Source: Halichondria panicea (Eukaryota > Porifera > Demospongiae > Suberitida > Halichondriidae). From it: a stretch of DNA of 64,000 nt. The position numbers and the translations under genes were made by a program. Shown in pieces: positions 12,850-23,700 of this stretch. The first letter of the stretch is position 1; each line of letters begins with the position of its first letter. Under the pieces are notes generated by a model that saw only the letters and a list, made by a program, of their open reading frames with translations, searched no databases and was not told the origin of the DNA. Location: NCBI RefSeq assembly GCF_963675165.1, contig NC_087378.1, forward strand, positions 8,429,225-8,493,224. Direction: 5' to 3'.

Positions 12850-13796
12850 ATTCAGTATCCAATGAATCATTAATACTAATGGCTTGGAGATCTATAATCC
12901 TGTGCTCGTGAAAGGGGCTGAATACCAGAGGAAGTAATAGATAATAGCACACTACATCACGGGACAATACATAATTATTATACTGACCCTTTCCTGTCGT
13001 ATGTTGTAGTGCTCTTATATATACGTACGTCAGCAGCCATTCAGTGATAAAAATTAAGAGTGGGGCGTCCCCCATAAAAGATGAAATGACAATAAGAGTG
13101 ATTGAATGCTGAATCCTGTGCTGTGCAGCGTTGAGTAGTTATCTGTGAGTAAGACATGAGAGAACAATATAAGGACAGTATACACAGAGCTACTTTAACA
13201 CAAGGCTGTCACTATTAATATCCAACTACCATCTTGCTAAAAAATATCCAATAGCTATCAGTAGCGCTCACCAAAAGGTACAAGGAGACAGTCGTCTCAG
13301 GTTGCTCTCTCTTTGTCTCTTGCAAATGACATGTGCTCTATCCTGACATGCGTGACAACTCATTTGTGTACCACGAGGTAGGCAGCCATAGGCACAGCTC
13401 ATAGCAGCTTCACTCTCTGGCCCGGGCTGCATAGGAGGTTGGTCACTATTGTTACAAAATGTATCTGCATCAGTAACTTACTGGTGGGCGGGGCTGGTAG
13501 TAGGGGCCTACTAAAGTGGGCGTGGCTAGCTAGCTGTTACAGATACTATTATGTGTATCTATGCTGTACTGGTCAAGATGCTTGGTGTGTGTGGAGGATC
13601 TGTGTTCAGGTCTTGTAGAGCGAGAGTCAGACAGCGGAGCAATGGCGCTGGTAACTTGTGTCTGTGTACATGTATTTATTACAGTGTGTGTGTACAGCTG
13701 AGCCATTTCTAAGCGGTTACTCTGGCACTTATGTGGAGAGTATGTATGAGAGTTGGCAGTAAGACAAGAGTTCTGTGCATAAAGTGAGTCTCTACC

Positions 13797-13800
<4 letters not shown>
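12850..13800. other. Spacer, no gene seen
   Basis: Unique AT-rich sequence without a convincing exon. Short open stretches near 13260-13375 end in a gtaggc donor-like site but match no family I know. It holds GC-richer phrases such as tgggcggggctg and gtgggcgtggctag near 13490-13530. Confidence 0.4.
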
Positions 13801-13845
<45 letters not shown>

Positions 13846-13872
13846 GTGTGGGTGTGTGTGTGTGTGTGTGTA
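13801..13872. repeat. (GT)n microsatellite
   Basis: Near-perfect GT dinucleotide run with two interruptions. Confidence 0.97.
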
Positions 13873-13974
13873 GGGATCAGGAGATGTCAAGTATCACCTC
13901 GGTACTTCATTGGAGAGAGTCCACCGTTACACATAAAAAAAGATCAAACTCTCAGTGGTGGCTAATCCCTCACA

Positions 13975-14160
13975 CCTTGAAGGTACACTACCCTCACACC
14001 CGCCCCTTCACTACCCTCACACCTTGAAGGTACACTACCCTCACACCCGCCCCTTCACTACCCTCACACCCGCCCCTTCACTACCCTCACACCCGCCCCT
14101 TCACTACCCTCACACTCCCCCCTCACCACTTTCACACCTGCCCCCTCACTACCCTCACAG
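13975..14160. repeat. 23-bp GC-rich minisatellite
   Basis: Tandem copies of ctcacacccgccccttcactac, with a variant containing cttgaaggtacactac at the left end. Later copies drift to ccccctcaccactttcaca. Confidence 0.9.
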
Positions 14161-14224
14161 CTGTGGACCCTGTCGTGCAGGGCAAGACACGTGCAGGGCA
14201 GTTCTATAAAGGAGATACAGCAGG

Positions 14225-14470
14225 TTAACCATCACATTACCTGTGTGCCTAGTCCCCTACCACACCATCACATTACCTGTGTGCCTAGTCCCCTACCACA
14301 CCATCACACTACCTGTGTGCCTAGTCCCCTACCACACCATCACACTACATGTGTGCCTAGTCCCCTACCACACCATCACACTACCTGTGTGCCTAGTCCC
14401 CCTACCACACCGTCACACTACCTGTGTGCCTAGTCCCCCTACCACACCATCACACTACCTGTGTGTGTGT
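14225..14470. repeat. ~35-bp minisatellite
   Basis: About seven copies of a unit containing cacactacctgtgtgcctag followed by tcccctaccacaccat. Frame openness comes only from the period. Confidence 0.93.
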
Positions 14471-14491
14471 ACCCCCCCCCCCCTAAAGCAC

Positions 14492-14522
<31 letters not shown>

Positions 14523-14540
14523 ACCCCCCCCCCCTAAAGC

Positions 14541-14573
<33 letters not shown>

Positions 14574-14586
14574 CCCCCCCTAAAGA

Positions 14587-14629
<43 letters not shown>

Positions 14630-14715
14630 CCCCCCCTAAAGCACTGTGTGTGTGTGTGTGTGTGTGTGTACCCCCCCCCCCCCCCCTAAAGCACTGTGTG
14701 TGTGTGTGTGTATCT
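14461..14715. repeat. Compound (GT)n / poly-C repeat
   Basis: Five alternations of a C-run (7-15 C), the phrase taaagcactg (or taaagaactg) and a (GT)n run. This is a second-order repeat of about 55 bp. Confidence 0.93.
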
Positions 14716-14728
14716 CGAAATAAACACC

Positions 14729-14905
14729 CCAGACACTGTGATACACCATTCTGAGAGTTTCATTGGCATATGGAGACACTGTGGTAGTGGTACACCATTC
14801 TGAGAGCTTCATTGGCATATGGAGACACTGTGATACACCATTCTGAGAGTTTCATTGGCATATGGAGACACTGTGATACACCATTCTGAGAGTTTCATTA
14901 GCATG
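14729..14905. repeat. 43-49 bp minisatellite, four copies
   Basis: Units begin agacactgtg at 14731, 14774, 14823 and 14866 and contain acaccattctgagag and ttcattggcatatgg. It lies directly upstream of the OGDH fragment. Confidence 0.92.
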
Positions 14906-15090
14906 TGGAGCTGCTCTGAGGCTGTGCAAAGTCATCATGGTGTACACTGTATGTGGTTACAGCCAAGTTACCCAATATTGCTGTACATGTATCTACTACT
15001 CTTGCTGCTGTGCTTGAGGTCAATTAGTCTAGTCTCAAACTGTTATCTCCATCAGCCATTACTACTAGTACATGTGTTGTGTTTATGCAG

Positions 15091-17129
15091 CCCCTTGTCT
15101 CATGTGTCCCCTGGTCAAGCCAGCTACACTGTGTGCAATAGCTCTCTGAGTGAGTTTGGAGTGCTTGGGTTTGATCTTGGCTTCTCCATGAGCAACCCTA
15201 ATGCACTGGTGTGCTGGGAGGCACAGTTTGGAGACTTCCACAATACAGCACAGGTAGGTACAGGGCACTTCACTTGACCAACCCACTACTGTACACACAC
15301 TAGCTACAATGTACCATAGATTGAAGAGTTAGAGGGATAGGAAACGGTTGGTATCTCGAGTAACATCCGCGCTACGCTGCGGTTTAATCGAGGCCATCAC
15401 AACAATATCTATTTCTACACTCAGTGCATAATAAACTACAAGTAACTGTGCTTAGTCCGTGCAACTCACTTATATTTCAAGGTCTATACCTATTGTAGTA
15501 GTCATAACCAGCACGCTTACACGTTACATGTTCCAATAGCTCTAAAACAGCCTTGGGAACATATAACTTTATTGGAAAGTCTCTTTTTACTGGGTGTGGT
15601 CAGTCATTAGCAAGTACTACACGTGGCTCATGGACTAGGTGTGTTATAAGTTGCTGAAAGAGATAATGTCTCGAGGAAACACAGCTTTGGGAGTTACCCG
15701 GCAAAAATGTGGTTAATAGCCTCGTTCATAGGCGTAGCGCGGATAATTTTCGAGGCTCCACTGCAGATTCAATGTAAAATCATCACGTGCACCACTCCGT
15801 TTCCTATCCCTCTAACTCTTCAATCTATGAATGTACACAGTGGGACCACACTATAGGCTCTAAGCAGGTCAAATTTTTTTGTTTCATTGAAAAGCTTGTA
15901 TTTATGTACCATGGTGTGTGCAGTGTTGATATTGCCCCTCCCCTTTGTATAGTGCATCATAGATCAGTTCATCTGCTCTGGTCAGGACAAGTGGGTCTGC
16001 CAGAGTGGCCTAGTGCTGCTATTACCTCATGGGTATGAAGGTATGGGCCCTGAACACTCGTCAGCAAGATTAGAGAGGTTCCTACAAGGTACTGTATGGT
16101 AGGCCTTGTACTGTGTGCTCACTGTACCACTACACTATAGGTTGCTGTGATAATCCTGATAGCATTGAACCATTGCACCCAGAGCTAGGACTGGACAGAC
16201 CACTAGCTCAACTGTATGAGTGCAACTGGCAGGTACGTGTGTGTGTGTGTGGGCGGGTGTGCGTGTGTGTAGTGAGTGACCTCTTAATGTCCTTCACAGG
16301 TGGTCAACTGTACTACACCAGCTAATATCTTCCATGCTCTGAGGAGACAAATTCAACTACCCTTCAGAAAACCAGTAAGCTAGTGTGTGAGTGTGTGTGT
16401 GGGTGTATATGTGTGTGAGTTTGTGTAACTAGTGCTGTTATGTTGTACTGTAGTTGGTTGTCATGACACCCAAGAGTCTGCTACAACACGCTGATGCCAG
16501 GTCACCAATCTCAGACATGACAGAAGGTACAATGCATGTGCTGCATGTGATACTGTACATGTTTAGGCTAACACAACCAACTGCTCTGACTACTAGTGGA
16601 TGTAAGTACATGTGTGGATAAATAGTTATGTGTGTCCTTGCCTAACCTCTCTTTCCTCCTTTCCTTCCTCCCCTTTCTTATTGTGTGTAGGCACCAGCTT
16701 TCAGAGAGTGTATGTGGACAGGGAATGTGGAGAAGGGGTCAAAGTTCAGCGTGTATTATTCTGTACTGGCAAGATCCACTATGAGCTGTATAAAGAGAGA
16801 CAGCGATTAGGCCTCACCAATAAAGTGGCCATTATCAGAATTGAACAGGTAGAGTACCTATGTAGACACATATACGACCTTTGACCCCTTTATACGGGTA
16901 CATTTGGCAAAGGAGGCAATTGATTATCAATGTTCGCTTGACTAACATGCTGCTATATTTATCACACGTATACTGCATAATAATAATTATTGGCAATCAT
17001 TAATTTCGTCCCCAGATATCCCCATTCCCATACGACCTGGTGATGAGTGAGTTGACTCGTTATCCCTCGGCTGAGTTGAGATGGGTACAAGAAGAACCTA
17101 AGAACATGGGGGCGTGGTCTTATGTCTAG
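15091..17129 (+). CDS. OGDH: 2-oxoglutarate dehydrogenase E1, C-terminal part only
   Basis: Thiamine-diphosphate E1 subunit that decarboxylates 2-oxoglutarate in the mitochondrial TCA cycle. Seven exons join in frame: 15091-15253, 15953-16088, 16141-16232, 16300-16374, 16454-16526, 16691-16848, 17016-17129 (269 residues after a split first codon). Diagnostic stretches are [61 protein letters not shown] and IRIEQ, all from the E1 C-terminal transketolase region. OGDH fits better than DHTKD1. No exons for the first ~700 residues were found upstream, where repeats begin. The frame stops at AWSYV-TAG, and the next codons still read PRLHT, matching the conserved ..YVKPRLRT.. in which Lys stands at the TAG position. 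The gene therefore lacks about 45 usual C-terminal residues and is either a truncated duplicate or a nonsense-shortened gene. Confidence 0.85.
15315..15829. mobile_element. Non-autonomous TIR element in an OGDH intron
   Basis: A 515-bp insertion bounded by perfect 33-bp terminal inverted repeats: catagattgaagagttagag.. at 15315-15347 and its reverse complement at 15797-15829. The 7-bp direct repeat aatgtac flanks it at 15308-15314 and 15830-15836, as expected of a target-site duplication. An inner pair of inverted phrases (catccgcgctacg and gtagcgcggat) sits inside. No transposase ORF is present, so it is a MITE-like DNA transposon. The superfamily is not assigned. Confidence 0.85.
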
Positions 17130-17789
17130 CCACGCCTACACACGTCCACATGTAAGAAGAAGTTGAGTACATGTAAGAGTGGCTAGTCATGATCAAAAGT
17201 GGACCACCTAGTATAGTGTATAGGCTGCTTTAGATAACTGGAATTATATCTGCTAACGCATGCAGAGTGTGACTCTTTCCCCCACCAGAACTGTGATCTG
17301 AGCATGTCATGTGATAGGCCTTGTCTAGAGCTACAGAATGCATCTCTTAGTTTTGATATTGATTGCTTTTTAGTGAAGTTATGACCTCCCGATAGTTGCT
17401 TGTGTGAGGGTTACCGCCTGTTGTCGTAGCTAAGTTTGAGAGGCCATAACACAAGTTATGTTGCAATTTCCAAAATAATAGTTTATGTATTTAGTAACTC
17501 TTTCACATCAAGACTGTACATACACACACAATTATTGCAGCTCAAGCTGAAATAGCTCGATTTGAAATAGTTTTACCTTGAGAAATAACTTTTTAAGGAA
17601 TTATTATCACGTAGTGAGTGGTCTAATTGTTATCTCGCTTGTTAGATTCGTGAGGGTCAGTTGGACTGTTGGATGCTCTGGCTCTAGACTGAGGATGATC
17701 AAACATCCGCGAGGAACTGCGGGAAATAGTCAACAGTGTCCTCAAGAGATTCAAGAAAGAGGTAGAGACATTAACTACATTATATATAG

Positions 17790-17985
17790 TGTGGATGTGT
17801 GTGCCCGCCCCCTCATACACTGTGTACATGTGTGTGATGTGATGACCCGCCCCCTCGTACACTGTGTACGTGTGTGTGATGTGATGACCCCCCCCTCATA
17901 CACTGTGTGTGTGTGTGATGTGATGACCCGCCCCCTCATACACTGTGTGTGTGTGTGTCATGACCCACCCCCCTCACACACACAC
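17790..17985. repeat. ~45-60 bp minisatellite
   Basis: Four to five copies of cgccccctcatacactgtgt followed by gt-rich sequence and gatgtgatgacc. It ends directly at a tag acceptor-like site (17988) before the candidate exon. Confidence 0.88.
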
Positions 17986-17988
17986 TAG

Positions 17989-18119
17989 GGACTATGATTA
18001 AGTCACGACTCAGCAAGCTACCTGCAATGCACTTGGATCATTATTTTCATCACTCAAGCCGACGCCCATCTGCCCGCCCACTCATGTCGGACACCTCCAT
18101 TGGGGAGGACGGACAATAA
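17989..18119 (+). CDS. Possible terminal exon, family unknown
   Basis: After an acceptor-like cacacactag, 42 codons stay open (TMIKSRLSKLPAMHLDHYF.., ..SDTSIGEDGQ) and end at TAA 18117-18119. A basic, coiled-coil-like stretch (EELREIVNSVLKRFKKE) ending at a gtagag donor near 17763 could be the preceding exon, and it would be separated by the 17790-17985 minisatellite. I recognise no family. Composition is plausible for a protein C-terminus, but chance cannot be excluded. Confidence 0.25.
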
Positions 18120-19138
18120 TTATAAGAACTATTACTTTTAGTTTGAATCAATAATTAGTTGTTACTTTCTGTTGTTAAAAAAATGTATGTAGTCTCATGA
18201 ATCAGCCGCCCTTCAATGTGTTGCTAGGACTTTACCTCGAGGTAATACTAAGAAATGGTAAAGATCGTTAACAAAACATCTAATACTAACGGAAATTGCC
18301 CTATGTGTAGATTTGATGACCCTTTACCAGACAGGCTCACACACAAGATGGAGACGGATGGTGAGGAAAAGCGTTCACTTGTCCTTCCCTCTAGGAGCTT
18401 CCACAAGGCTGGATATCGGATGGATACTCACCCAAAAGGCCAGCAGCAATGGATCACGAGGCAAAGAGCATCGCAGCGAGTACAAGTGAGTGGCTAGTCA
18501 TGATCAAAAGTGGACCACCTAGTATAGTGTATAGGCTGCTTTAGATGACTGGCATTCAATATCTGCTAATAGATATCATTACTAGTGATCAAACTATACA
18601 GCTTCTGTGACAAATGCATCCATTGCTACACATTTGTTGACTCGTTACTTCATTGCGTACAGTGATGGAGAGCACGAGAGGGGCGGAGTCAGTGACACGT
18701 TGCTATGACAACATATGATGGAGGAGTTACAAGGTGACACTGTGGAGTTCGTCGAATACCCATTGGACGTCTTTCACTGCAGATAAAGTAAGAAATAGTG
18801 AGTACTGCCGCGTGCAGAGTGTGACTCTTTCCCCCACCAAAACTGTGATCTAAGCATGTCATGTGATAGGCCTTGTCTAGAGCTACAGAATGCATCTGAT
18901 ATTGATAGCTTTTTAGTGAAGTTACGACCTCCCAAAAGTTGCTTGAATTAACATTTTCTGTGGGGGAAGTTATTATGATTACTACTAGTGAGTGGTCTAA
19001 TCGTTCTCTCGCTTGTTAGGTTCGTGGGGGTCAGTTGGACTTGTTCCCAGCAAGTTACAAGGTGACACATGCACTGAGGACAACTTGTACAGCAGATAGA
19101 ATACAAGAAACAGTGAGTACTGTCGCATGCAGATTGTG

Positions 19139-19428
19139 TAGACTCGCAAGCCGTCACTGTTGCAGGCGAACAGTAGACTGGTCAAACTCCGTGTTGAGAC
19201 TCGTGTTGCACAGTCAGCATATCAGAAAATATTTTAAGTGGCTTTTCGTGACGTCAGTATACTGCATGTGATACGTAGAGTTTTCTAGTGAAACGTCACT
19301 ATCATTGATCTTGTGGTAACCGTATGCAGTTTAGTTGCCACAAATATCGTGGCAAACGTTACACGAGTCTCAACACGGAGTTTGACCAGTCTACTGTTCG
19401 CCTGCAACAGTGACGGCTTGCGAGTCTA
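19139..19428. mobile_element. Mutator-like miniature element with 68-bp TIRs
   Basis: A 290-bp element. Its first 68 bp (19139-19206, starting tagactcgcaagccgtcact) are the exact reverse complement of its last 68 bp (19361-19428). The 9-bp direct repeat cagattgtg flanks it at 19130-19138 and 19429-19437. Long TIRs with a 9-bp target-site duplication are typical of Mutator-like elements. There is no coding capacity. The perfect TIRs suggest recent insertion into the duplicated tract. Confidence 0.85.
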
Positions 19429-19437
19429 CAGATTGTG

Positions 19438-20155
19438 TGCATGTGACTCTACCCTATAGCCTGAACTTTGATCATAATTATCATGTGATGGATGCTTTGT
19501 GTGGAATGGTTACGGCTTTTCATGCTCTGTCCTCCCCTCCTATAATTACCAGCTCTCCACATTATTATTATGTGGTGGTCAAGGTAGTGTTCACTACAGA
19601 GCCTTGATAAATCATTATTATGCTTTTTATCCCTAATTCTTGGAAAATCTGCCTATTATTCTCATCCCAAAAAATGTGACTCGTTCATAATAATTATGGG
19701 TTCTCAGTGTTGAACTGTTCATCTTTACCCACTTTTTACTATGAGAACATCGTTATGCAAAACTTAATCTAATGATCTTTACAAAAAATTGACATTGATG
19801 GTCTACAAGACTATAATTATGACATTTTGGGGACAATTATAAATTGTGGACTGTGAATATTTAATTATGATAATGATTGTGTGCAGGACCGACCACCATG
19901 CATCACGAGGGACGCTCTACAGAGGTGTTGAATTACTGCCAAGTCATGCATCTCCTCTATTATCATAATTATAATTATGATGGGATTTTAACAGTATTGA
20001 TGATGTGTTGTTGTTTCCTGATTGTCCCATTGTCAACTCTCAATTATTTATTATTGATAAAAGAATTATAAATGTTGTCATAAAAATACAAAACATGAAC
20101 AACGACAATCATTGTTTGCAGCAGCCATCAGAATAAGTCAAGCTGCTTAATTGCT
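19438..20155. other. AT-rich spacer, no gene seen
   Basis: Rich in ataattat motifs. Short open stretches are not framed by convincing splice sites. Confidence 0.5.
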
Positions 20156-20194
20156 CATAGTGTTGGTTACTGCTGTCCATCCCAAGTTATCAAC

Positions 20195-20640
20195 CTGGAG
20201 GGATCGTAAAGACTTGCCATACAACATAGTTAGCTACTCATCTGTGTGTATGTGGCTCCTCCACACGCAATCCCCCTACATTGGGGATCATAAAGACTTG
20301 CCATACAACATAGTTAGCTACTCATCTGTGTGCATGCTGTTACAGTGGCTCCTCCACACACAATCAACCTGCACAGAGAGCATGAAAGACTTGCCATACA
20401 ACATAGCTAGCTACTCATTCTGTGTACGCTGTTACAGTGGCTCCTCCACACGCAATCAACCTACATTGGGGATCATAAAGACTTGCCATACAACATAGCT
20501 AGCTACTCATCTGTGTGTATGCTGTTACAGTGGCTCCTCCACACACAATCAACCTACACACAGAGAGCATGAAAGACTTGCCACACAACATAGCTAGCTA
20601 CTCATCTGTGTGCATGCTGTTACAGTGGCTATCTTTTGCT
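20195..20640. repeat. 84-95 bp tandem repeat, five copies
   Basis: Anchor gacttgcca at 20211, 20295, 20388, 20480 and 20575. Units share agctactcatctgtgtg and gtggctcctccacac and alternate between 'attggggatcat' and 'cagagagcatg' variants. Confidence 0.93.
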
Positions 20641-21480
20641 ATGCAGACATCTACCTATACACATCACAGAATATACGACACACTTCACATGTAGCCAGCC
20701 AGCCCTACTCATCTTTAATGTATCCATGGCTGCATACATACAGAGACAATTCACCTCTCTATAGATCAGTAATACTTATAGTGGGATAGTAATTAGTGGG
20801 CGTTGAGACCTGAGCCCCTCCCCCTGAAGAGAGATGTGGGGGCGTACAGTCAAGCCCCGCCCCTTTAAACCTGCAATAATAATAATAATTATGCAGACAT
20901 TGATCAGGTTAGTGATTCTCCCAGGATTCAGCATGGCTTGTCTGTACCTGGGGGAAAGAGGAGACAAAAGCAGTGAGAGAATGGAACACTAGTACAGCAG
21001 CTAGTAGGAGGAGCTGTGTGTGTGTGTGCATTGTGACTGCAAATGCATGAGAGCAGCAGTTCAAACAAAACCATCAACTCCACACAATACAATACCAGCC
21101 AATCACCACCACAGCTGACAACCATCAGCCTAGTATTATCAATACACATAATTATACAATACAATGTTATAACACCAGACAACAAAATTAATAGCAAACT
21201 ATATAGCTGTTTGTGCTGTGCAGAGAAGAGATGAGAACAACCACCAATCAATTCAACAGCAAGACTACACAACAAGACCACCAATTCAGACACAAAAATA
21301 ATTCTCATCCACATGCACCAACTGTGCAGAGAAGACAGAACTTCCCATAATAAACCAACCACAACCAATCAAATCAACCACAAGAGGACCACCACCAGTA
21401 GTCCAGTAGTTTCTTTGCCCAAGGGACTAATACAATAAGGGCATACTAAACTAAAGGGACCCTGTGACTGTGAGTACCAT
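20641..21480. other. Spacer, no gene supported
   Basis: Contains a CA-rich, purine-poor stretch (21040-21400) in which phrases such as aaccaatcaa and accacca recur. The longest open frame (minus strand, about 146 codons) looks like a by-product of this skew. Confidence 0.4.
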
Positions 21481-21489
21481 TAACTGAGC

Positions 21490-22070
21490 ACAGAAGTAAT
21501 CAACCAGAATGTGTGGGATGGTTCAACAACAGTAGACTCACAGAGATAACACCTCCTTGCTCTTGAAGCACTTGTCGACTCCAGTTGTAACAAGCCTGGC
21601 ATGCAAGGTTTGCACAAGTGCTCAAGACTACTCTTCCACCAAGCCAGTCAAAGGCTACAGTTCCCTTGGCACATGCACCTAGGGTTTAGTTGAAGCCTGA
21701 ACTTACCAATTCCATCCACCTGACTAAAAAAAGGCATCATAAAAAGCATATTTAAGCCTTCACATAGCATAGCCAGGAACCAGCAGTCGACTAACTAGCT
21801 AATGTCTAGCTAACTAACTATTGGAACAGATAACGAGATCTCAACACTCCCTATTATGACAGGATATGCTCCCGGGGGAACATACCCTGTGCTGCTTTCC
21901 CCTTAGGCAGGTACTAACAACAGAGTGTTCCCTCCGTAGACTGGAATGCCATGAATAATCAATCGTTGCACCCCGAAGGCTGGTTCGACAACGGTTCCAA
22001 GAACAAGAAGATGCTGTCCTGCGACCCGACTGTTGAAGAACCTTTCACACACATTCTGATTGATTACTCT
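21490..22070. repeat. Diverged inverted duplication
   Basis: Plus-strand 21497-21600 (aatcaaccagaatgtgtg.., ttcaacaacagtagactc..) is similar to the minus strand of 22065-21960 (aatcaatcagaatgtgtg.., ttcttcaacagtcgggtc..). Both translate to related peptides starting INQNV and containing HLL(A/V)L. The arms have diverged by substitutions and small indels. This could be an old inverted transposon pair or a remnant of a duplicated coding repeat. Confidence 0.45.
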
Positions 22071-22109
22071 AGTGCTACGGACACCACCCCCACCCCTCCC
22101 CCCCCCCAC

Positions 22110-23405
22110 CAAAAGGTTCAAGGCCATGCAGAATAATGGACTCTTAGCCACGTGTACATGAAAAACAAATTATAAGCGCAACACCAATTAACACGAGTTT
22201 AGCCATGCATACATGCATTCAACGTGCGCTTTGCTGGCAAGTATGTATCTATTAAGCTGCATGACCTACACACCTCACAGTCAAGAAGAGGCCACCACAC
22301 TTAGACACAAGGAATATCAGAAACAGAAACATTCCACTCTCAACAAACCAAGCAACACCGATACACTTAAAGGCCAGAGAGTGAACAATCCAATCAATAG
22401 CTGCAATAACATACACACACACCACATGCAACAAGCTACACACAAGACAAGATGAACATGCAGACGTACGGCTTCAACTTACAAATAACTCCTGCAGCCT
22501 GCACTGCTTCGGATGATCCAGCTCCTATCCTTCCATGGCTGAAGAATGCACGCGCTGCTCCGCAGGAAGGCAACACAATGGAAGGCTCGCGATGATTCTG
22601 CAACACCGTGGAAGGCTCGCAATGATTCTGCATAAAAAGCAAGTCAATAGTAATTAATCAAAATTAATAGACAGCAAACAATGCTACAATGCTACATTCC
22701 TGCAAACATGCAAGCTACAAGCAAAGAAACTCACCTCTTCCAGCAAGACACTGAGCTTCTTCAAAGGAACTGAGCTTCTGGAACTGGATCTGGGAATATT
22801 CCAGGCGATTGACGTCAGAGTCTTCGTGGAGATGCCATGGAGACCGGCAGTTCCCACCGATAAGGACCGCAAGAGTACTTATTGTGGGTATTGCGAAATC
22901 TGTCCCAGACAGCCGCAAGTGTACTTATACGCATGCGCAGTAACCTTCAGACCAGCCCCACCCCTTTTATCCCATGCATGCTGCAGAAGACCTTTAGCTT
23001 TTCGAAAATGGATCCCAGCACAGCAGCTAGCCGCATCAGGAGGAGCTACACCTAACCCCAATGCTCCCCCCCCCCAACCAATCCAAGCAACCCATGACAT
23101 ACTTATATCTGTGGAGATATGCACACCCCCACACACACACACTGCCCAAGGGTGTCATACAGGATTTTGAAGTAGAGGGGGGAAATGAGAAAAGTGACCA
23201 GAAATGTTGCTAAAAAAAGGTCAACTGTTATTCAATACCCAGCTATGGACACTCAGTCATCATTGAAAGGGAGGGGAAATTGGAGCCACACCACACATGC
23301 CGCCCACTCCACAAACACAGAGTGTCACAGTGAGAATGAGGTGAAACCAAGGGATCCGATTCGTTGTCAAGAGTGTGGCTGCAGAATCATGTACAAGAAA
23401 CGAAC
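22110..23405. other. Spacer, no gene supported
   Basis: A CATGCGCA-type palindrome (acgcatgcgcagt, about 22929-22941) resembles an NRF-1-like promoter motif. Around 22560-22630 a ~34-bp phrase (aacac..tggaaggctcgc, atgattctgca) is duplicated. No exon chain could be built. Confidence 0.4.
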
Positions 23406-23407
23406 TC

Positions 23408-23600
23408 AGTGGAGGTCTCCTCCTGTTCAAGTGGCAGGATGATGGAGTGGTTGGTTGGTCCATTGTATGGTGGTACTCCCTCAGTTGCACATGAAGAGAA
23501 TAGAATAGTCACCCATACAACACACAGCTACAAGCACAAGCACAGCATACACTCGCCTTGGTTGTACCACCCTAATTACTATACATCACTAGAGAGTACA
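23408..23600. repeat. Dispersed copy of part of the 700-bp repeat
   Basis: Collinear with about 4065-4262 of the tandem array: ctcctcctgttcaagtggca, ggttggttggtccattgtat, cacccatacaacacacagct, cgccttggttgtaccaccct and ctagagagtaca. It lies 15.7 kb from the array, just after the 3' end of the next gene. Confidence 0.85.
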
Positions 23601-23700
23601 CATCACCCTGATTATAACCCAAATAATTAAAGGGGGGTGGTTTCCAGGCATTATACTGTTCAACAATTATGATTTGTGCATCAGTTAGGGCCAAAATTGT

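Larger units (their letters stand above)
17170..19060. repeat. Diverged segmental duplication with gene-like scraps
   Basis: Three blocks recur in the same order: gtcatgatcaaaagtggacc at 17189 and 18500, cagagtgtgactctttcccc at about 17266 and 18815, and cgcttgttag plus gtcagttggact at about 17636 and 19010. A copy of the middle block in altered form also follows the element at 19139-19428. The duplicated unit is about 1.3-1.5 kb. Between copies lies an open stretch at 18255-18497 that begins with a Cys-rich phrase (NGNCPMCRFDDP), too little to assign a family. I cannot say whether this is decayed gene sequence or an unclassified repeat. Confidence 0.55.

Noticed and set aside
12815-13075. 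86-codon minus-strand frame
   Set aside because: Overlaps the plausible plus-strand terminal exon. No family match or splice sites.
13260-13375. Upstream OGDH exon (phrase HVLYPDMRDNSF before a gtaggc donor)
   Set aside because: An in-frame stop lies directly before it and the phase does not fit the exon at 15091.
14191-14689. Frame of 148 codons rich in Val/Cys
   Set aside because: A by-product of the 35-bp minisatellite and (GT)n tract.
15083-15298. Minus-strand frame over the OGDH exon
   Set aside because: A shadow of the plus-strand coding exon, with no splice or family support.
20928-21368. 146-codon minus-strand frame, hydrophobic
   Set aside because: Arises from CA/AC-rich composition. 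No motif or splice context.
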